From: SG8-39 sp041558415
GTDB taxonomy: Bacteria; Pseudomonadota; Gammaproteobacteria; Burkholderiales; SG8-39
DNA length: 64,000 bases
Assembly (NCBI GenBank): GCA_041558415.1
Contig: JBFFEY010000003.1
Location: 1 to 64,000, forward strand
Reading direction: 5' to 3'
Shown: positions 48,699 through 57,917 of the stretch, piece by piece
Layout of the letters: each line of letters starts with the position of its first letter
How positions within the stretch are numbered: the stretch's first letter is position 1
Program-made: the position numbers and the translations under genes
Notes under the pieces: generated by a model
What the model saw: the letters and a program-made list of their open reading frames with translations, nothing else
Databases searched by the model: none
Told to the model about the DNA's origin: nothing

Positions 48699-51600
48699 GT
48701 GCGCCTCACGCAAATCAAGCTGGCTGGGTTCAAGTCCTTCGTCGATCCGACGAGCATTCACCTGCCCGGACAGCTCGTCGGCATCGTCGGTCCGAACGGT
48801 TGCGGCAAGTCGAATGTCATCGATGCCGTGCGCTGGGTGCTCGGCGAGTCGCGCGCCTCCGCGCTGCGCGGCGATTCGATGCAGGACGTGATCTTCAACG
48901 GCTCGAGCAACCGGCAGCCGCACGCACGTGCCAGCGTCGAGCTGATTTTCGACAATTCGCTCGGGCGCGCCGCGGGCCAGTGGTCTCAGTACGCGGAGAT
49001 TTCAGTCAAGCGCATCCTGCAGCGCGATGGCGAATCGAGCTACTACATCAACGGCCAGCACGTTCGGCGCCGGGACATTACCGACATGTTTCTCGGCACC
49101 GGGCTCGGTCCGCGTGCATACGCCATCATCGAGCAGGGCATGATCTCGCGTGTGATTGAGGCAAAGCCCGAAGAGCTGAGGGTCTTCCTCGAGGAAGCCG
49201 CGGGCGTCTCGAAATACAAGGAACGCCGCCGCGAAACCGAAAACCGCCTTAGGGATACGCGCGACAACCTGGCGCGCGTGAGCGACATCCGAATGGAACT
49301 GGGCGCTCAGATCGAAAAACTCGAGGCGCAGGCGCAGATCGCGAGTCGCTACAAGCAGCATCAGGCGGAGCTGCAGCACAAGCAGCAGCTGCTGTGGTTT
49401 CTGCGGCGGCGGGACGCGTCGGCGGAACAAGCACGCCATGCGCAGGAGATCGAGCGTGCGGCGCGAGACATGGAGCAGGAGACCACCGCGCTGCGGGGCG
49501 TCGAGTCGCGTCTGGAAACGAGTCGCTCGGCGCATTACGCGGCAGGCGATGCGCTAAACGCGGCACAGGCGGCCCTGTATGGCGCCAACGCGGAAGTCGC
49601 CCGACACGAGTCGGAGCTGCGCCACGTCGAGGAAACACGGCAACGCCTCGAGCGCCAGCACACCGAACGGCAGGTGCAACTGGCCGGCTGGCGCGACCAG
49701 CGCGCCCAGCTGACCCAGGCACTGCACATGTGGGCGGTGCGGTCCGGGAGCGCCAAGGAGAAGCTCAGCGCTGCGCAGAGCGCGCAGAGCGCGGAAGGCG
49801 AGAAGCTGCCGCACGCAGAGTGGGCGTTTCGCCAGGCGCAGGAGCGTCTGCACGACGCGCGTGGCAAGCTGATGCAGCAGGAATCGGCGCGTGCCCTGGA
49901 GGAGGCCAATCTGTCGCACCTGGAACGCAGTCGTGCCGCCCTGGTGCAGCGTCGCGAACGGCTCGAAGCCGAGCGGCAGACATTGGCCGAGCCCGATCCG
50001 GCAACGATCAGTGCGCTCGAAGCCGAGCGTGAACGCTTAGCCGGGGAGATCGCGGCGGCGCGGAGCGCGGAGACGGCGGCCCGTGAAGCCAGTTTCGCGC
50101 AGGAGGCGCAGTTCGCGCAGGTGCAGGAACGCCTGGAGTCCGCGTTGCGCGAATCCGCCGCAGCCGACGCGCGACTCGCGACCTTGCGGCAGATTCAGGC
50201 AGCCACGGAAGACAACGCGCCGCTGCGCCAATGGCTCGAGCGGCACGCCCTCGACGCCTTGCCTCGGCTGTGGCAGAAGCTGCGCATCGACAGCGGCTGG
50301 GAAACGGCGATCGAAGGGGTCCTGCGCGAGCGATTGCACGCGCTCGAGATGGGTGTCGGCGGCGATCTGGCGGCGCTCGCTGCAGACCAGCCACCGTCGA
50401 AGGCGAGCGTGTTCCTGCCAGGCGGCGCTGCAATCCCGCCGACGCCGCCTGCGGCACTTGAGCCGTTGGCGGCAAAGATTCACCCCACCGAGGAAGGCCT
50501 CGCCGGCGCGCTGGGCGACTGGCTGGCGGGCGTCTTTGTCACGGAGGGCGTGCCGTCTGCCGAACGCCGTGCGGCACTGCCGCCGGGTGCCGTGCTGGTC
50601 AACCGCGAAGGCCATCAGTTCACGCGCCAGACGGCCAGCTTTCACGCCCCCGATCCGGTCGACGCCGGCCTGCTGGCCCGGAAGGCCGAGATCGAGGCGT
50701 TGGAGCCGCGCTGTGCGACGCTCGCCGCAGAGGTGGCCACGGCGCGCGCAGCGGTCGATGCCGCGGACGCGATGCTCGGCGAGCGCCAAAGCGAGCTGGA
50801 GCGGGCGCGTAGCGCGCTGGCCGCAGCGCGCACGGCCCAGCACGACGCCGAGATCGACCTGCTCAAGCGCGCCCAAGCGCGCCAGAGCTTCCTCGAACGC
50901 AGCGCACAAATCGCCGCCGAGATCGAGGAGATTGATCGGGAAACCGCGGCGGAGGACGCGCGGCAGCACGCACTGCGGGACGCAACGGCGCAAATCGAGG
51001 GAGCCATCGCGCAGGCGCGTAGCGACCTCGAGACCGTCAAAGCGGCTCATCTGGCGGCCGAGGTCGCGCTTGCCGCGCAGCGGCGCACCGTGCAGGAATC
51101 GGAGCGCGCGGTTCAGGATGCCTTGTTCGGCGTGCGCGAATGCGAGTCGAAAATTGCGGAGACCGACAACGCGGTGAAGGTGATCGACCAGCAGATCGAG
51201 CGCGCGATGGCGGAAATCGAGCAGCTCACGCGTGAGCTGGCGGAAGACCCGGTGACGCCGGTGCGCGAAGCGCTCGACGCCGCAGTTGAGGTGCGCATCG
51301 GCTGCGAAAAGACCCTCGCCGAGGCGCGCGACACGGTGGAGAAGGCCGCCGGCGCGCTGCGCGCCCTGGAAGAAGAGCGGCTCGGCATCGAGCAGCGCAT
51401 CGCGCCGCTGCGCGAGCGTCAGTCCGAGCTGAAACTGAAGGAGCAGGCGGCCCGGCTTAATGCCGAGCAGTTCGACCAGCAGCTCGGCGAAGCTAATGCC
51501 GATGAGGCGGCACTTTTGGCCGCTGCAGAGGGTGCGCCGCGACCCGCCACGCTGCAGGCCGAAATCACGCGATTGGGGCAGGCGATCAACGAGCTCGGTG

Positions 51601-52217
51601 CGGTCAATCTGGCGGCACTGGAGGAGCTCTCCAGCAGCAAGGAACGCAAGAATTTTCTCGACTCGCAGTGCGTCGATCTCGAGGAGGCCGTGCAGACGCT
51701 GGAGGACGCCATTCGCCGGATCGATCGCGAGACGCGCGAGCTGCTGCGCGAAACGTTCGACAGCGTCAACCGCCACTTCGGCTCGCTATTCCCGATGCTC
51801 TTCGCCGGCGGCGAAGCGAAGCTGATCATGACCGGCGAGGAAATTCTCGACGCAGGGGTTCAGGTGATGGCGCAGCCGCCCGGCAAGCGGAACAGCACCA
51901 TCCACCTGCTTTCGGGCGGCGAGAAAGCGCTGACCGCCATCGCGCTCGTGTTCGGACTGTTTCAGCTCAATCCCGCGCCGTTCTGCCTGCTGGACGAGGT
52001 GGATGCGCCGCTCGACGACAGTAACACGCTGCGCTTCGGCGAACTGGTCAGGCGCATGTCGGAGCAGACGCAGTTCTTGTTCATCAGTCACAACAAGATC
52101 ACCATGGAGCTTGCTGAACAGCTCATCGGTGTGACCATGCCCGAGTCTGGCGTTTCGCGCGTGGTGGCGGTGGACATTGACGAGGCCATGCGCATGCGCG
52201 AGGAACTGGCCGCCTAA
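48699..52217 (+). CDS. smc: Chromosome segregation ATPase SMC
   Basis: A 1172-residue SMC, the core of the Smc-ScpAB condensin. The N-terminal head has Walker A GPNGCGKS (31-38). A long coiled coil follows, with a hinge at about 510-660 containing the PAKASVFLPG-like region. A second coiled coil leads to the C-terminal head with signature LSGGEKALTAIAL, Walker B FCLLDEVDAPLDD and a His switch. GTG 48699 starts exactly at MRLTQIKLAGFKSF; an in-frame ATG at 48651 would add 16 residues. ScpA and ScpB are encoded at 29531-30944. Confidence 0.96.
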   Translation: MRLTQIKLAGFKSFVDPTSIHLPGQLVGIVGPNGCGKSNVIDAVRWVLGESRASALRGDSMQDVIFNGSSNRQPHARASVELIFDNSLGRAAGQWSQYAEISVKRILQRDGESSYYINGQHVRRRDITDMFLGTGLGPRAYAIIEQGMISRVIEAKPEELRVFLEEAAGVSKYKERRRETENRLRDTRDNLARVSDIRMELGAQIEKLEAQAQIASRYKQHQAELQHKQQLLWFLRRRDASAEQARHAQEIERAARDMEQETTALRGVESRLETSRSAHYAAGDALNAAQAALYGANAEVARHESELRHVEETRQRLERQHTERQVQLAGWRDQRAQLTQALHMWAVRSGSAKEKLSAAQSAQSAEGEKLPHAEWAFRQAQERLHDARGKLMQQESARALEEANLSHLERSRAALVQRRERLEAERQTLAEPDPATISALEAERERLAGEIAAARSAETAAREASFAQEAQFAQVQERLESALRESAAADARLATLRQIQAATEDNAPLRQWLERHALDALPRLWQKLRIDSGWETAIEGVLRERLHALEMGVGGDLAALAADQPPSKASVFLPGGAAIPPTPPAALEPLAAKIHPTEEGLAGALGDWLAGVFVTEGVPSAERRAALPPGAVLVNREGHQFTRQTASFHAPDPVDAGLLARKAEIEALEPRCATLAAEVATARAAVDAADAMLGERQSELERARSALAAARTAQHDAEIDLLKRAQARQSFLERSAQIAAEIEEIDRETAAEDARQHALRDATAQIEGAIAQARSDLETVKAAHLAAEVALAAQRRTVQESERAVQDALFGVRECESKIAETDNAVKVIDQQIERAMAEIEQLTRELAEDPVTPVREALDAAVEVRIGCEKTLAEARDTVEKAAGALRALEEERLGIEQRIAPLRERQSELKLKEQAARLNAEQFDQQLGEANADEAALLAAAEGAPRPATLQAEITRLGQAINELGAVNLAALEELSSSKERKNFLDSQCVDLEEAVQTLEDAIRRIDRETRELLRETFDSVNRHFGSLFPMLFAGGEAKLIMTGEEILDAGVQVMAQPPGKRNSTIHLLSGGEKALTAIALVFGLFQLNPAPFCLLDEVDAPLDDSNTLRFGELVRRMSEQTQFLFISHNKITMELAEQLIGVTMPESGVSRVVAVDIDEAMRMREELAA

Positions 52218-52252
52218 AGGCGGAGGCGGGCGCACCAGACTGTCGATCGATC

Positions 52253-53278
52253 ATGAGCGAGCTACAGCTTGGCCTCCTGATCGTCGGCGCCCTGGCCGTG
52301 GTGGGCGTCGTGGCCTATAACCGCGCGCAAGAGCGCCGCGCACGGCGTCATGCCGAGCGGGCGTTCGCATCGCGCCACGCCGACGTGCTGCTCAGCCCCG
52401 ATGCGTCGCCGCGCCGCGAACCCTCGCTGGCACCGCCGCTCGTGCCGCGCGACGACGTGCCCGCTGCGCTCGCTGGCGAGGACCTCCCGAACGAGCGGCT
52501 GGACTACGTCGTTGCGCTGGACGCACAAAGCCCCATTGCGGCGGCGCTCATGCTCGAGGGATGGCGGGACATCGAGCGGCGTTTTGGGCGGCGCGTGCTG
52601 CTCGCGGCGGGGGAAGAGGTGGGCGGCGGCTGGCAGCGCGCGGTTCCCGGTCTGTCGGGCGCCCGACCGCGCTGGCGCTGCGCCTTGCAGCTGGTTTCGC
52701 GCAGCGGTGTCGTGAGCGAAGCGGAGCTGATCGAATTCCGCTCGGCCGTCGAGACCCTTGCGGCACGCACCGGCGCAGCGGTCGTTGCACCCGAGATGCG
52801 CGACGCGCTGGAGCAGGCGCGTGCCCTCGATCAAGCCTGTGCGGAGGCCGACATCCAGGTGGCCTTCCATGTCGTGACGCAAGACGGCACGGGCTTCGAG
52901 CTCCCTGCGGTGCGCCAGGCCTTCCGGGCAAACGGCCTGGATGAGCAGGCGCCCCGACACTGGGCCCACATCGATGCTGAGGGCCGCGTGCGGTTCGACG
53001 TCACGGCGGAGGCGGGTGAGGGCGAGCGCATCCCCCGGCTCACCCTCACGCTGGACGTGCCACGCACGCCGGAACTGCGGCGCAGCTACGAGTCGATGGT
53101 GGTTCTCGCGCGCGACCTCGCGGCAACCTTGAACGGTCGCCTGCAGGACGACAACGCGCGAGGCCTCGACGAACATGCCTTGAGCGCCATCGCGGCACAG
53201 CTCGAGCCGGTGCGCGCGGATCTGGAGCGGCGCGGCTTTGCGCCGGGCGGCGCACTCGCCCTGCGACTGTTCTCATGA
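52253..53278 (+). CDS. zipA: Cell division protein ZipA
   Basis: A 341-residue division protein anchored by one N-terminal transmembrane helix (LQLGLLIVGALAVVGVVAY), followed by a basic patch and a Pro/Ala/Arg-rich flexible linker. The C-terminal ZipA domain (about 205-335) binds the FtsZ tail. Conservation outside the topology is low, but the place between smc and ligA is typical of gammaproteobacteria. Its stop overlaps the ligA start by 4 bp. Confidence 0.85.
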   Translation: MSELQLGLLIVGALAVVGVVAYNRAQERRARRHAERAFASRHADVLLSPDASPRREPSLAPPLVPRDDVPAALAGEDLPNERLDYVVALDAQSPIAAALMLEGWRDIERRFGRRVLLAAGEEVGGGWQRAVPGLSGARPRWRCALQLVSRSGVVSEAELIEFRSAVETLAARTGAAVVAPEMRDALEQARALDQACAEADIQVAFHVVTQDGTGFELPAVRQAFRANGLDEQAPRHWAHIDAEGRVRFDVTAEAGEGERIPRLTLTLDVPRTPELRRSYESMVVLARDLAATLNGRLQDDNARGLDEHALSAIAAQLEPVRADLERRGFAPGGALALRLFS

Positions 53279-55305
53279 GCGCGCGTGGCGCAGCGGCGAG
53301 CCGTGCGCTCGAGGCGCGCGCGAAGCGCCTGCGCGAGGCGTTGGAGCGCCACAACTACCTCTATTACGTGCTCGATCAGCCCGAGATCACGGATGCCGAG
53401 TACGACGCGTTGTTTCGCGAACTGGACGAGATCGAGCGGGCGCACCCGGAACTCGCGAGCCCTGACTCGCCGACGCAGCGCGTCGGTGCGCAGCCGCTGA
53501 CGGCGTTCGCGGCGGTGCGGCATCGCACGCCGATGCTGTCACTGGCAAACGCCTTCGACGAGAACGAGGTGCAGGCCTTCGACCGCAGGGTCCGCACGGC
53601 GGTGGAATCGGAGACCGTCGATTACGCGGTCGAGCCGAAATTCGATGGTCTGGCGGTCAGCCTTGTCTACGAGGACGGCGTTTTTGTGCAAGGCGCGACG
53701 CGTGGCGACGGCGCGACGGGCGAGGACGTGACGCAGAACCTGCGCACAGTGCACTCGATCCCCCTGCGGCTGAGGCATCCGTCGGCGCTGGAGGCGCAGC
53801 TCGAGGTGCGCGGCGAAGTGTTGCTGTTCAAGGCGGATTTCGAGGCGCTAAACGCACGCCAGCTCGAGTCGGGCGAGCGGGCATTCGTCAATCCGCGCAA
53901 CGCGGCGGCCGGCAGCCTGCGGCAGCTCGATTCGCGTATCACGGCACAGCGGCCGCTGCGCTTTTTTGCCTACGCGGCGGAGCTCGCGGGGCCGGCGCCC
54001 TGGAAGACGCACGCGGAAATGCTCGAGCGTCTCGCCACGCTCGGCTTTCCGATGTGCGCCGAGCGCACGGTGGTGCATGGCGTCGATGGTGCGCTGGCCT
54101 ACTACGAAAAAATCGAGGCGCGGCGTGCGAAGCTGCCCTACGTGATTGACGGCGTGGTGTACAAAGTCAACCGCCTCGACTGGCAGCGCCAGCTCGGTTT
54201 TGTTTCGCGTGCGCCGCGCTTCGCCATCGCACACAAGTATCCGGCCGAGGAGCAGGTCACCGAGGTGCTGGCGATCGAGGTACAAGTGGGTCGTACGGGC
54301 GCGCTCACGCCGGTTGCGCGCCTGCGGCCGGTATTCGTCGGCGGCGTGACGGTGACCAATGCGACGCTGCACAACGAGGACGAGCTGCACCGCAAGGACG
54401 TGCGCGTGGGAGATACCGTCGTCGTGCGGCGCGCGGGCGACGTCATCCCCGAGGTGGTTGCGGTGCGGCGCGAGCGGCGCCCCCCGGGAACCCGGCCGTT
54501 CAAGCTGCCGGGCAGCTGCCCGGTGTGCGGCTCCAAGGTCGTGCGAGAGGAAGGCGAAGCGATCGCGCGCTGCAGCGGCGGACTGGTCTGCGCTGCACAG
54601 CGCAAGCAGGCGCTGCTGCACTTCGCCAGCCGGCGCGCGATGGATATCGACGGCCTTGGCGAGCGCATCGTCGACCAGCTCGTCGAACTGGAGCTGGTGC
54701 ATACCCCCGCCGAGCTCTACGCGCTCGAGCTCGCGCGGCTGTCTGGCCTCGAGCGCATGGCCGAGAAATCGGCAGCCAAGCTGCAGGCGGCGATCGACAA
54801 GTCGCGGCAGACGACACTCGAACGTTTCGTCTACGCGCTCGGCATCCGCAACGTCGGCGAAAGGACCGCGCGCGACCTCGCCCGCTATTTCGGCAATCTG
54901 GAGCGACTGATGCACGCAGACGAGGACGCTCTGGCACAGGTTCCCGACGTCGGCCCGATCGTCGCCCGCTCGATCTGCGAGTTTTTCGCGGAACCCCACA
55001 ATCGGCAGGTCATCGCGAAGCTGCGCAAGGCGGGCGTGCACTGGGAGGAAAGCGCCGGCACGCCGCTGCGCCGGGCTGAAGAGGTCAAGACCTTCGTGCT
55101 CACTGGTGCGCTGGAGAGCCTGACGCGGGATCAGGCGCGTGAGCGCATCGAGGCAAAGGGGCACAAGGTCGCCAGTTCGGTGTCGAAAAAAACGGACTAC
55201 GTTGTGGCCGGCGCCGACCCCGGCAGCAAGCTCGAGCGCGCGCGGGCGCTCGGTGTTAACGTGCTCGACGAGCGCGCGTTTCTGGATCTGCTCGAGATGC
55301 TCTAG
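53275..55305 (+). CDS. ligA: NAD-dependent DNA ligase
   Basis: A 676-residue LigA that seals nicks in replication and repair. The Ia domain has YYVLDQPEITDAEYD. The adenylation domain has K122 in EPKFDGLA. The OB fold, Cys4 zinc finger (CPVCGSKV and CSGGLVCAAQ), helix-hairpin-helix tandem (GIRNVGERTARDLARYFG) and C-terminal BRCT (KTFVLTGALESLTRDQA) follow. Full length; starts in an ATGA overlap with zipA. Confidence 0.98.
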   Translation: MSARGAAASRALEARAKRLREALERHNYLYYVLDQPEITDAEYDALFRELDEIERAHPELASPDSPTQRVGAQPLTAFAAVRHRTPMLSLANAFDENEVQAFDRRVRTAVESETVDYAVEPKFDGLAVSLVYEDGVFVQGATRGDGATGEDVTQNLRTVHSIPLRLRHPSALEAQLEVRGEVLLFKADFEALNARQLESGERAFVNPRNAAAGSLRQLDSRITAQRPLRFFAYAAELAGPAPWKTHAEMLERLATLGFPMCAERTVVHGVDGALAYYEKIEARRAKLPYVIDGVVYKVNRLDWQRQLGFVSRAPRFAIAHKYPAEEQVTEVLAIEVQVGRTGALTPVARLRPVFVGGVTVTNATLHNEDELHRKDVRVGDTVVVRRAGDVIPEVVAVRRERRPPGTRPFKLPGSCPVCGSKVVREEGEAIARCSGGLVCAAQRKQALLHFASRRAMDIDGLGERIVDQLVELELVHTPAELYALELARLSGLERMAEKSAAKLQAAIDKSRQTTLERFVYALGIRNVGERTARDLARYFGNLERLMHADEDALAQVPDVGPIVARSICEFFAEPHNRQVIAKLRKAGVHWEESAGTPLRRAEEVKTFVLTGALESLTRDQARERIEAKGHKVASSVSKKTDYVVAGADPGSKLERARALGVNVLDERAFLDLLEML

Positions 55306-55309
55306 GACG

Positions 55310-56182
55310 ATGAAACCGAAATTGCGTAAGGCCGTTTTCCCGGTCGCCGGACTCGGCAGCCGCTTTCTACCGGCGACCAAGGCGAGCCCGAAAGAGATGC
55401 TGCCGGTGGTCGACAAGCCCCTGATCCAGTATGCGGTCGAGGAGGCAGCGGCCGCCGGCATCACCGACATGATTTTCATTACCGGCCGTAACAAGCGCGC
55501 GATCGAGGATCATTTCGACAAGGCTTACGAGCTCGAGACCGAGCTCGAGCAGAAGGGCAAGCACGCCCTGCTCGACGCCGTGCGCAGTGTGTTACCGCGC
55601 GAGGTGCGCTGCATCTACATCCGCCAAGCCGAGCCGCTCGGTCTCGGCCATGCAGTGCTCTGCGCCGCGCCGGTCATCGGCGACGAGGCGTTCGCGGTCC
55701 TGCTGGCGGACGACCTCATCGACGGCGCGCCGCCTGCGACGGCACGCCTTGCCGAGGTGCATGCCGCGGGGAACTGCAGCGTGCTCGGCGTGGAGGAGGT
55801 GCCGCGGGCGCTGACCGAGAGCTATGGCATTGTCATGGTCGACGACCCCGCGGCGGACGCGGCCACCGTGCAGGGCATCGTCGAGAAGCCGCCGCCGAGC
55901 GAGGCGCCATCGACGCTCGCGGTCGTCGGGCGCTACGTCCTGACGCCGGCCATTTTCGAACTGCTCGTCGAGGCTCAGCCAGGTCGTGGCGGCGAGATCC
56001 AGCTGACCGATGCAATCGCGCGGCTGCTCGGTAAGGAGAAGGTGCTGGCGACGCGTCTGCCGGGCAAACGCTACGATTGCGGCTCCAAGCTCGGATACCT
56101 CGAGGCCTCGGTGGAGCTCGGTGTGCGGCACCCGGAGATCGGCGAGGCCTTTGCGGCCTATCTGCATGCGAGGCGAGGCTGA
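55310..56182 (+). CDS. galU: UTP-glucose-1-phosphate uridylyltransferase
   Basis: A 290-residue nucleotidyltransferase making UDP-glucose for envelope polysaccharides. It has GLGSRFLPATKASPKEMLPV, QAEPLGLGHAVLCA, LADDLIDG, and EKPPPSEAPSTLAVVGRYVL. ATG 55310 lies 4 bp after ligA. A 6-bp hairpin (GAGGCT/AGCCTC at 56175-56192) spans its stop, but there is no T-run after it. Confidence 0.96.
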   Translation: MKPKLRKAVFPVAGLGSRFLPATKASPKEMLPVVDKPLIQYAVEEAAAAGITDMIFITGRNKRAIEDHFDKAYELETELEQKGKHALLDAVRSVLPREVRCIYIRQAEPLGLGHAVLCAAPVIGDEAFAVLLADDLIDGAPPATARLAEVHAAGNCSVLGVEEVPRALTESYGIVMVDDPAADAATVQGIVEKPPPSEAPSTLAVVGRYVLTPAIFELLVEAQPGRGGEIQLTDAIARLLGKEKVLATRLPGKRYDCGSKLGYLEASVELGVRHPEIGEAFAAYLHARRG

Positions 56183-56195
56183 GCGCAGCCTCGGC

Positions 56196-56226
56196 TATAC
56201 TGCGAAATCATTAGGAATCTCTAATG
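56196..56226 (+). promoter_or_regulatory. Promoter -10 and inverted repeat upstream of the DsrE-family gene
   Basis: TATACT (56196-56201) is a good -10 with no clear -35. The perfect inverted repeat CATTAG-N6-CTAATG (56209-56226) begins just after the expected start site and ends 26 bp before ATG 56253. It could be an operator or a small 5' hairpin. Confidence 0.45.
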
Positions 56227-56252
56227 CTGCCAAACCGCTGGAGAGCACCGGC

Positions 56253-56621
56253 ATGGCCGATAAGCTGCTGATTGTCATGGTCAATACCGATCCGAAGAAC
56301 CCGGAGGAGCTGGGGGCGCCGTTCTTTCAGGCCGCCGTGGCAGCCGCCATGGAGCACGAGGTCGAGGTGGTCCTGAGCGGGCGGGCCGGCCAGCTCGCCG
56401 TGAAGGGCGTCGCAGAGAAACTGCACGTCAAGGAAGGCTCGCCCAAGACGGTCTACGACTTCATCAAGGATGCGCACGAGGCCGGCGTCAAATTCAAGGT
56501 CTGCACGCCGACCCTTGAGCTCTGGGGCGACGAGCTGATTCCCGAGATCGAGGAGACCGTGGGCGGCGCCTACGTCATCTCGCAGGCCATGGACGACGAC
56601 GTCGTAACGTTCACCTATTGA
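56253..56621 (+). CDS. DsrE/DsrF-family protein
   Basis: A 122-residue protein of the DsrE-like sulfurtransferase fold (MADKLLIVMVNTDPKNPEELGAPFFQAAVAAAMEH is its N-terminal third, located at 1-35). Only one Cys is present (KFKVCTPTLELWG, about residue 85), at the usual persulfide position. A role in sulfur relay is possible but not shown; many such proteins are uncharacterised. ATG 56253 has GGAGAG upstream. It leads a compact group with hpt, an MTI/MTA phosphorylase and def. Confidence 0.85.
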   Translation: MADKLLIVMVNTDPKNPEELGAPFFQAAVAAAMEHEVEVVLSGRAGQLAVKGVAEKLHVKEGSPKTVYDFIKDAHEAGVKFKVCTPTLELWGDELIPEIEETVGGAYVISQAMDDDVVTFTY

Positions 56622-56631
56622 ATCGCGCGCG

Positions 56632-57180
56632 ATGCCGGACGTTGGGCAGGCCTGGAGGTTTCTCGAGCAGTCCGACCCGGTCGCCAGCGCAGCCGACGTC
56701 CAGGCTGCGATCGAGCGTCTCGCCAACGAAATACACGCGAGTTTTGCGCAGCGCTACCCGCTCGTTCTTGCCGTGATGGGGGGCGCGGTGGTGTTTGCCG
56801 GCCAGTTGCTGCCGCGCCTGCGTTTCCCGCTCGATTTCGACTATATCCACGCGACGCGCTATGGCGATCGCACGCAGGGCACTGCCGTGCGCTGGCGCGT
56901 CGGCCCCGGCGAGGGGGTGCGCGGCCGCCACGTGCTGGTGCTCGACGACATTTTCGACGCCGGCCAAACCATGGGCGCGATCCGCGACCGACTGCAGACC
57001 AGCGGCGTTGCCAGCTTCGCCTGCGCCGTGCTGGTGGAGAAGGCACTGCGCCAGTCGAAGCCGCTGCATCCGGACTTCGTCGGACTGCAGGTGCCCGACC
57101 GTTTCGTGTTCGGTTGCGGCATGGATGCCAAGGGCTACTGGCGCAATCTGCCGGAAATCCGCGCCGTGAGGAACGGCTGA
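56632..57180 (+). CDS. hpt: Hypoxanthine-guanine phosphoribosyltransferase
   Basis: A 182-residue purine salvage enzyme converting hypoxanthine or guanine plus PRPP to IMP or GMP. The PRPP-binding loop is VLVLDDIFDAGQTM, the hood/flexible-loop region DYIHATRYGDRTQG, and VLVEKALRQSKP plus PDRFVFGCGMD complete the base pocket. Its TGA overlaps the next ATG (TGATG). Hypoxanthine is the base released by the phosphorylase encoded next, so the pair would recycle it. Confidence 0.93.
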   Translation: MPDVGQAWRFLEQSDPVASAADVQAAIERLANEIHASFAQRYPLVLAVMGGAVVFAGQLLPRLRFPLDFDYIHATRYGDRTQGTAVRWRVGPGEGVRGRHVLVLDDIFDAGQTMGAIRDRLQTSGVASFACAVLVEKALRQSKPLHPDFVGLQVPDRFVFGCGMDAKGYWRNLPEIRAVRNG

Positions 57181-57917
57181 TGCTCGCAATCATCGGCGGC
57201 AGCGGGCTCTACCAGCTGGCGGGCCTGGAGGTGCGCCAGCACCGGGTGGCCCGTACCCCTTTCGGCGAACCCTCCGGACCGCTGACGATCGGCGCGATCC
57301 GCGACCGGGAGCTGGTTTTCCTCGCGCGCCACGGCTACGGCCACACCATCGCGCCACACCAGGTGAACTACCGCGCGAACCTCTGGGCGCTGAAGGACAT
57401 GGGCGTCGCACGCGTCGTGGCAGTGGCGGCGGTCGGCGGCATCCGTGCCGACCTGGGACCCGGCATGCTGCTCGTGCCGGATCAGATCCTCGACTACACC
57501 TGGGGACGAGCCGCGACGTTCTACGAGGGGCGCGAGGCGCAGGTCACGCATATCGACTTCACCGAACCCTATGCAGCCACCGAGCGGGCGCGCATCCTGG
57601 CCGCGGCAAAAGGCTGTGGCGAGGCAATCGTCGACGGCGGTGTCTACGCGACCACGCAAGGCCCGCGCCTGGAAACGGCTGCCGAGATCACGCGCCTGGA
57701 GCGCGACGGTGCCGACGTGGTCGGCATGACCGGGATGCCCGAGGCGGCGCTCGCGCGCGAGCTCGATCTGCCGTACGCGGCGATCGCGGTCGTGGCGAAC
57801 TACGCGGCGGGGCGCGGCGACAGCGCGCGGGTAATCTCGCTCGAACAGATTGCTGCGGTGCTAGAGCAGGCAATGAGCCGCGTCAGGCGCATCATCGAGC
57901 AGCTGGTCATCGCATGA
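57180..57917 (+). CDS. S-methyl-5'-thioinosine phosphorylase (MTAP family)
   Basis: A 245-residue purine nucleoside phosphorylase of the MTAP/MTIP group. It has IIGGSGLYQL, FLARHGYGHTIAPHQVNYRANLWAL (about 49-73), AVGGI, TQGPRLETAAEI, and GMTGMPEAALARELDLPYA. These follow the Pseudomonas methylthioinosine phosphorylase pattern more than methylthioadenosine phosphorylases. It would yield hypoxanthine and methylthioribose-1-phosphate. Substrate choice is inferred. It overlaps hpt and def at both ends. Confidence 0.9.
   Translation: MLAIIGGSGLYQLAGLEVRQHRVARTPFGEPSGPLTIGAIRDRELVFLARHGYGHTIAPHQVNYRANLWALKDMGVARVVAVAAVGGIRADLGPGMLLVPDQILDYTWGRAATFYEGREAQVTHIDFTEPYAATERARILAAAKGCGEAIVDGGVYATTQGPRLETAAEITRLERDGADVVGMTGMPEAALARELDLPYAAIAVVANYAAGRGDSARVISLEQIAAVLEQAMSRVRRIIEQLVIA

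Noticed and set aside
56175..56192. GAGGCT/AGCCTC hairpin at the galU stop as an intrinsic terminator
   Set aside because: It is not followed by a T-run. At most a weak or rho-assisted end, so it is mentioned only in the galU entry.
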